The notes below the pieces were generated by a model. That model was given only the letters and a program-made list of their open reading frames with translations. It was not told the DNA's origin and did not search any database. A stretch of DNA of 64,000 nucleotides from Doris montereyensis (Eukaryota; Mollusca; Gastropoda; Nudibranchia; Dorididae): positions 62,001 to 126,000 of the forward strand of contig JAXRKP010001063.1 of NCBI GenBank assembly GCA_037039925.1. The letters run 5' to 3'. Shown piece after piece: positions 63,694 through 64,000 of the stretch (its first letter is position 1; each line of letters begins with the position of its first letter). Position numbers and translations under genes: made by a program.

Positions 63694-64000
63694 GACCGGG
63701 CAGTGGACAGGTCAGCACCTGTACGGGGAATTAGACGGTTCTGCCCTCCATGAGTCTCCTGCTGCCTTGCAGGTGGGTCTTGGTTGACCAAAGGCTAAGG
63801 GAGTTAACCCTGACAGAAAATAACAAACTGCTGTCTTGCGGGCTGGTTTTGAGCAACCACAGACTAAGGGAGTTAACCATAAGAGAAAATAACAACCTGC
63901 TGCCTTGCATGCTGGTATTGAGCAACCAAAGGCTAAGGGAGTTAACCAAGACAGAAAATAACAAGGCCTGGTAGGAAGCCTCAAGGTGGTAGCCTCACTA
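63694..64000 (+). mobile_element. RTE-type LINE, 5' end of plus-strand copy (copy 7), runs off window
   Basis: Starts GGGCAGTGGACAGGTCAGCA at 63696, matching the 5' termini of copies 3 and 6. It carries three monomers and the GGCCTGGTAGG / CTCAAGGTGGTAG sequence that follows them in copy 6. The coding part lies beyond 64000. Confidence 0.85.
63765..63965 (+). repeat. Three tandem about 69-bp monomers in RTE 5' region
   Basis: Each unit carries AGGCTAAGGGAGTTAACC (AGACTAAGGGAGTTAACC in the second) and ACAGAAAATAACAA (AGAGAAAATAACAA in the second). Confidence 0.88.

Overview
This is a window of animal nuclear DNA, most likely from a mollusc and perhaps a gastropod. It is AT-rich and intron-dominated. 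It holds no prokaryotic operons, rRNA or CRISPR. It is crowded with relics of RTE-, I-, L2/CR1- and L1/Tx1-type LINEs, Ty3/gypsy, mariner, Tc1, pogo, hAT and Mutator elements, tRNA-derived SINEs, TC/GA/CA/TA microsatellites and AGATCT-rich stretches. The phylum is inferred from this mixture; the species cannot be read from the sequence.

The only host gene I can support is on the minus strand. It is a glycosyltransferase family 92 (GT92, formerly DUF23) gene in at least six exons: 62217-62020, 59413-59213, 41794-41611, 41316-41135, 19114-18897 and 9735-9486 (stop). All splice sites are GT/AG, all phases agree, and together they encode 410 residues. The N-terminus (cytosolic tail, membrane anchor and start) lies beyond the right edge. 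Introns of 2.6, 17.4, 0.3, 22.0 and 9.2 kb hold almost everything else in the window.

Layout. 1-9.2 kb, downstream of the gene: simple repeats, a mariner relic, a broken THAP-like exon, a Mutator-like element with a FLYWCH domain, pyrimidine tracts and a complete non-autonomous hAT element with an 8-bp target duplication. 9.7-18.9 kb (last intron): an I-group LINE whose reverse transcriptase is split by a full-length Tc1-like element, a head-to-head RTE composite and a SINE. 19-41 kb: a second I-group copy, three RTE copies, a 4-kb inverted-repeat structure around a decayed gypsy pol, pogo remnants, and a head-to-head repeat pair carrying a GC-rich 818-bp cassette with a 10-bp duplication. 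42-59 kb: a TIR element holding a giant GA tract, another RTE-type LINE with a 20-bp minisatellite, further inverted repeats, a well-preserved L2/CR1-type LINE, and an RTE copy with monomer-like 5' repeats. 60-64 kb: a tandem repeat dimer, a second member of one SINE family, an L1/Tx1-like endonuclease relic, and the 5' end of a further RTE copy leaving the window.

The most interesting unexplained signals are four: dispersed repeats that share a YY1-like plus RFX X-box-like composite motif; the near-identical 460-bp inverted arms around a decayed interior at 26-30 kb; the GC-rich cassette at 37.5-38.3 kb; and an RTE-type LINE whose 5' region is built of variable numbers of about 69-bp repeats.
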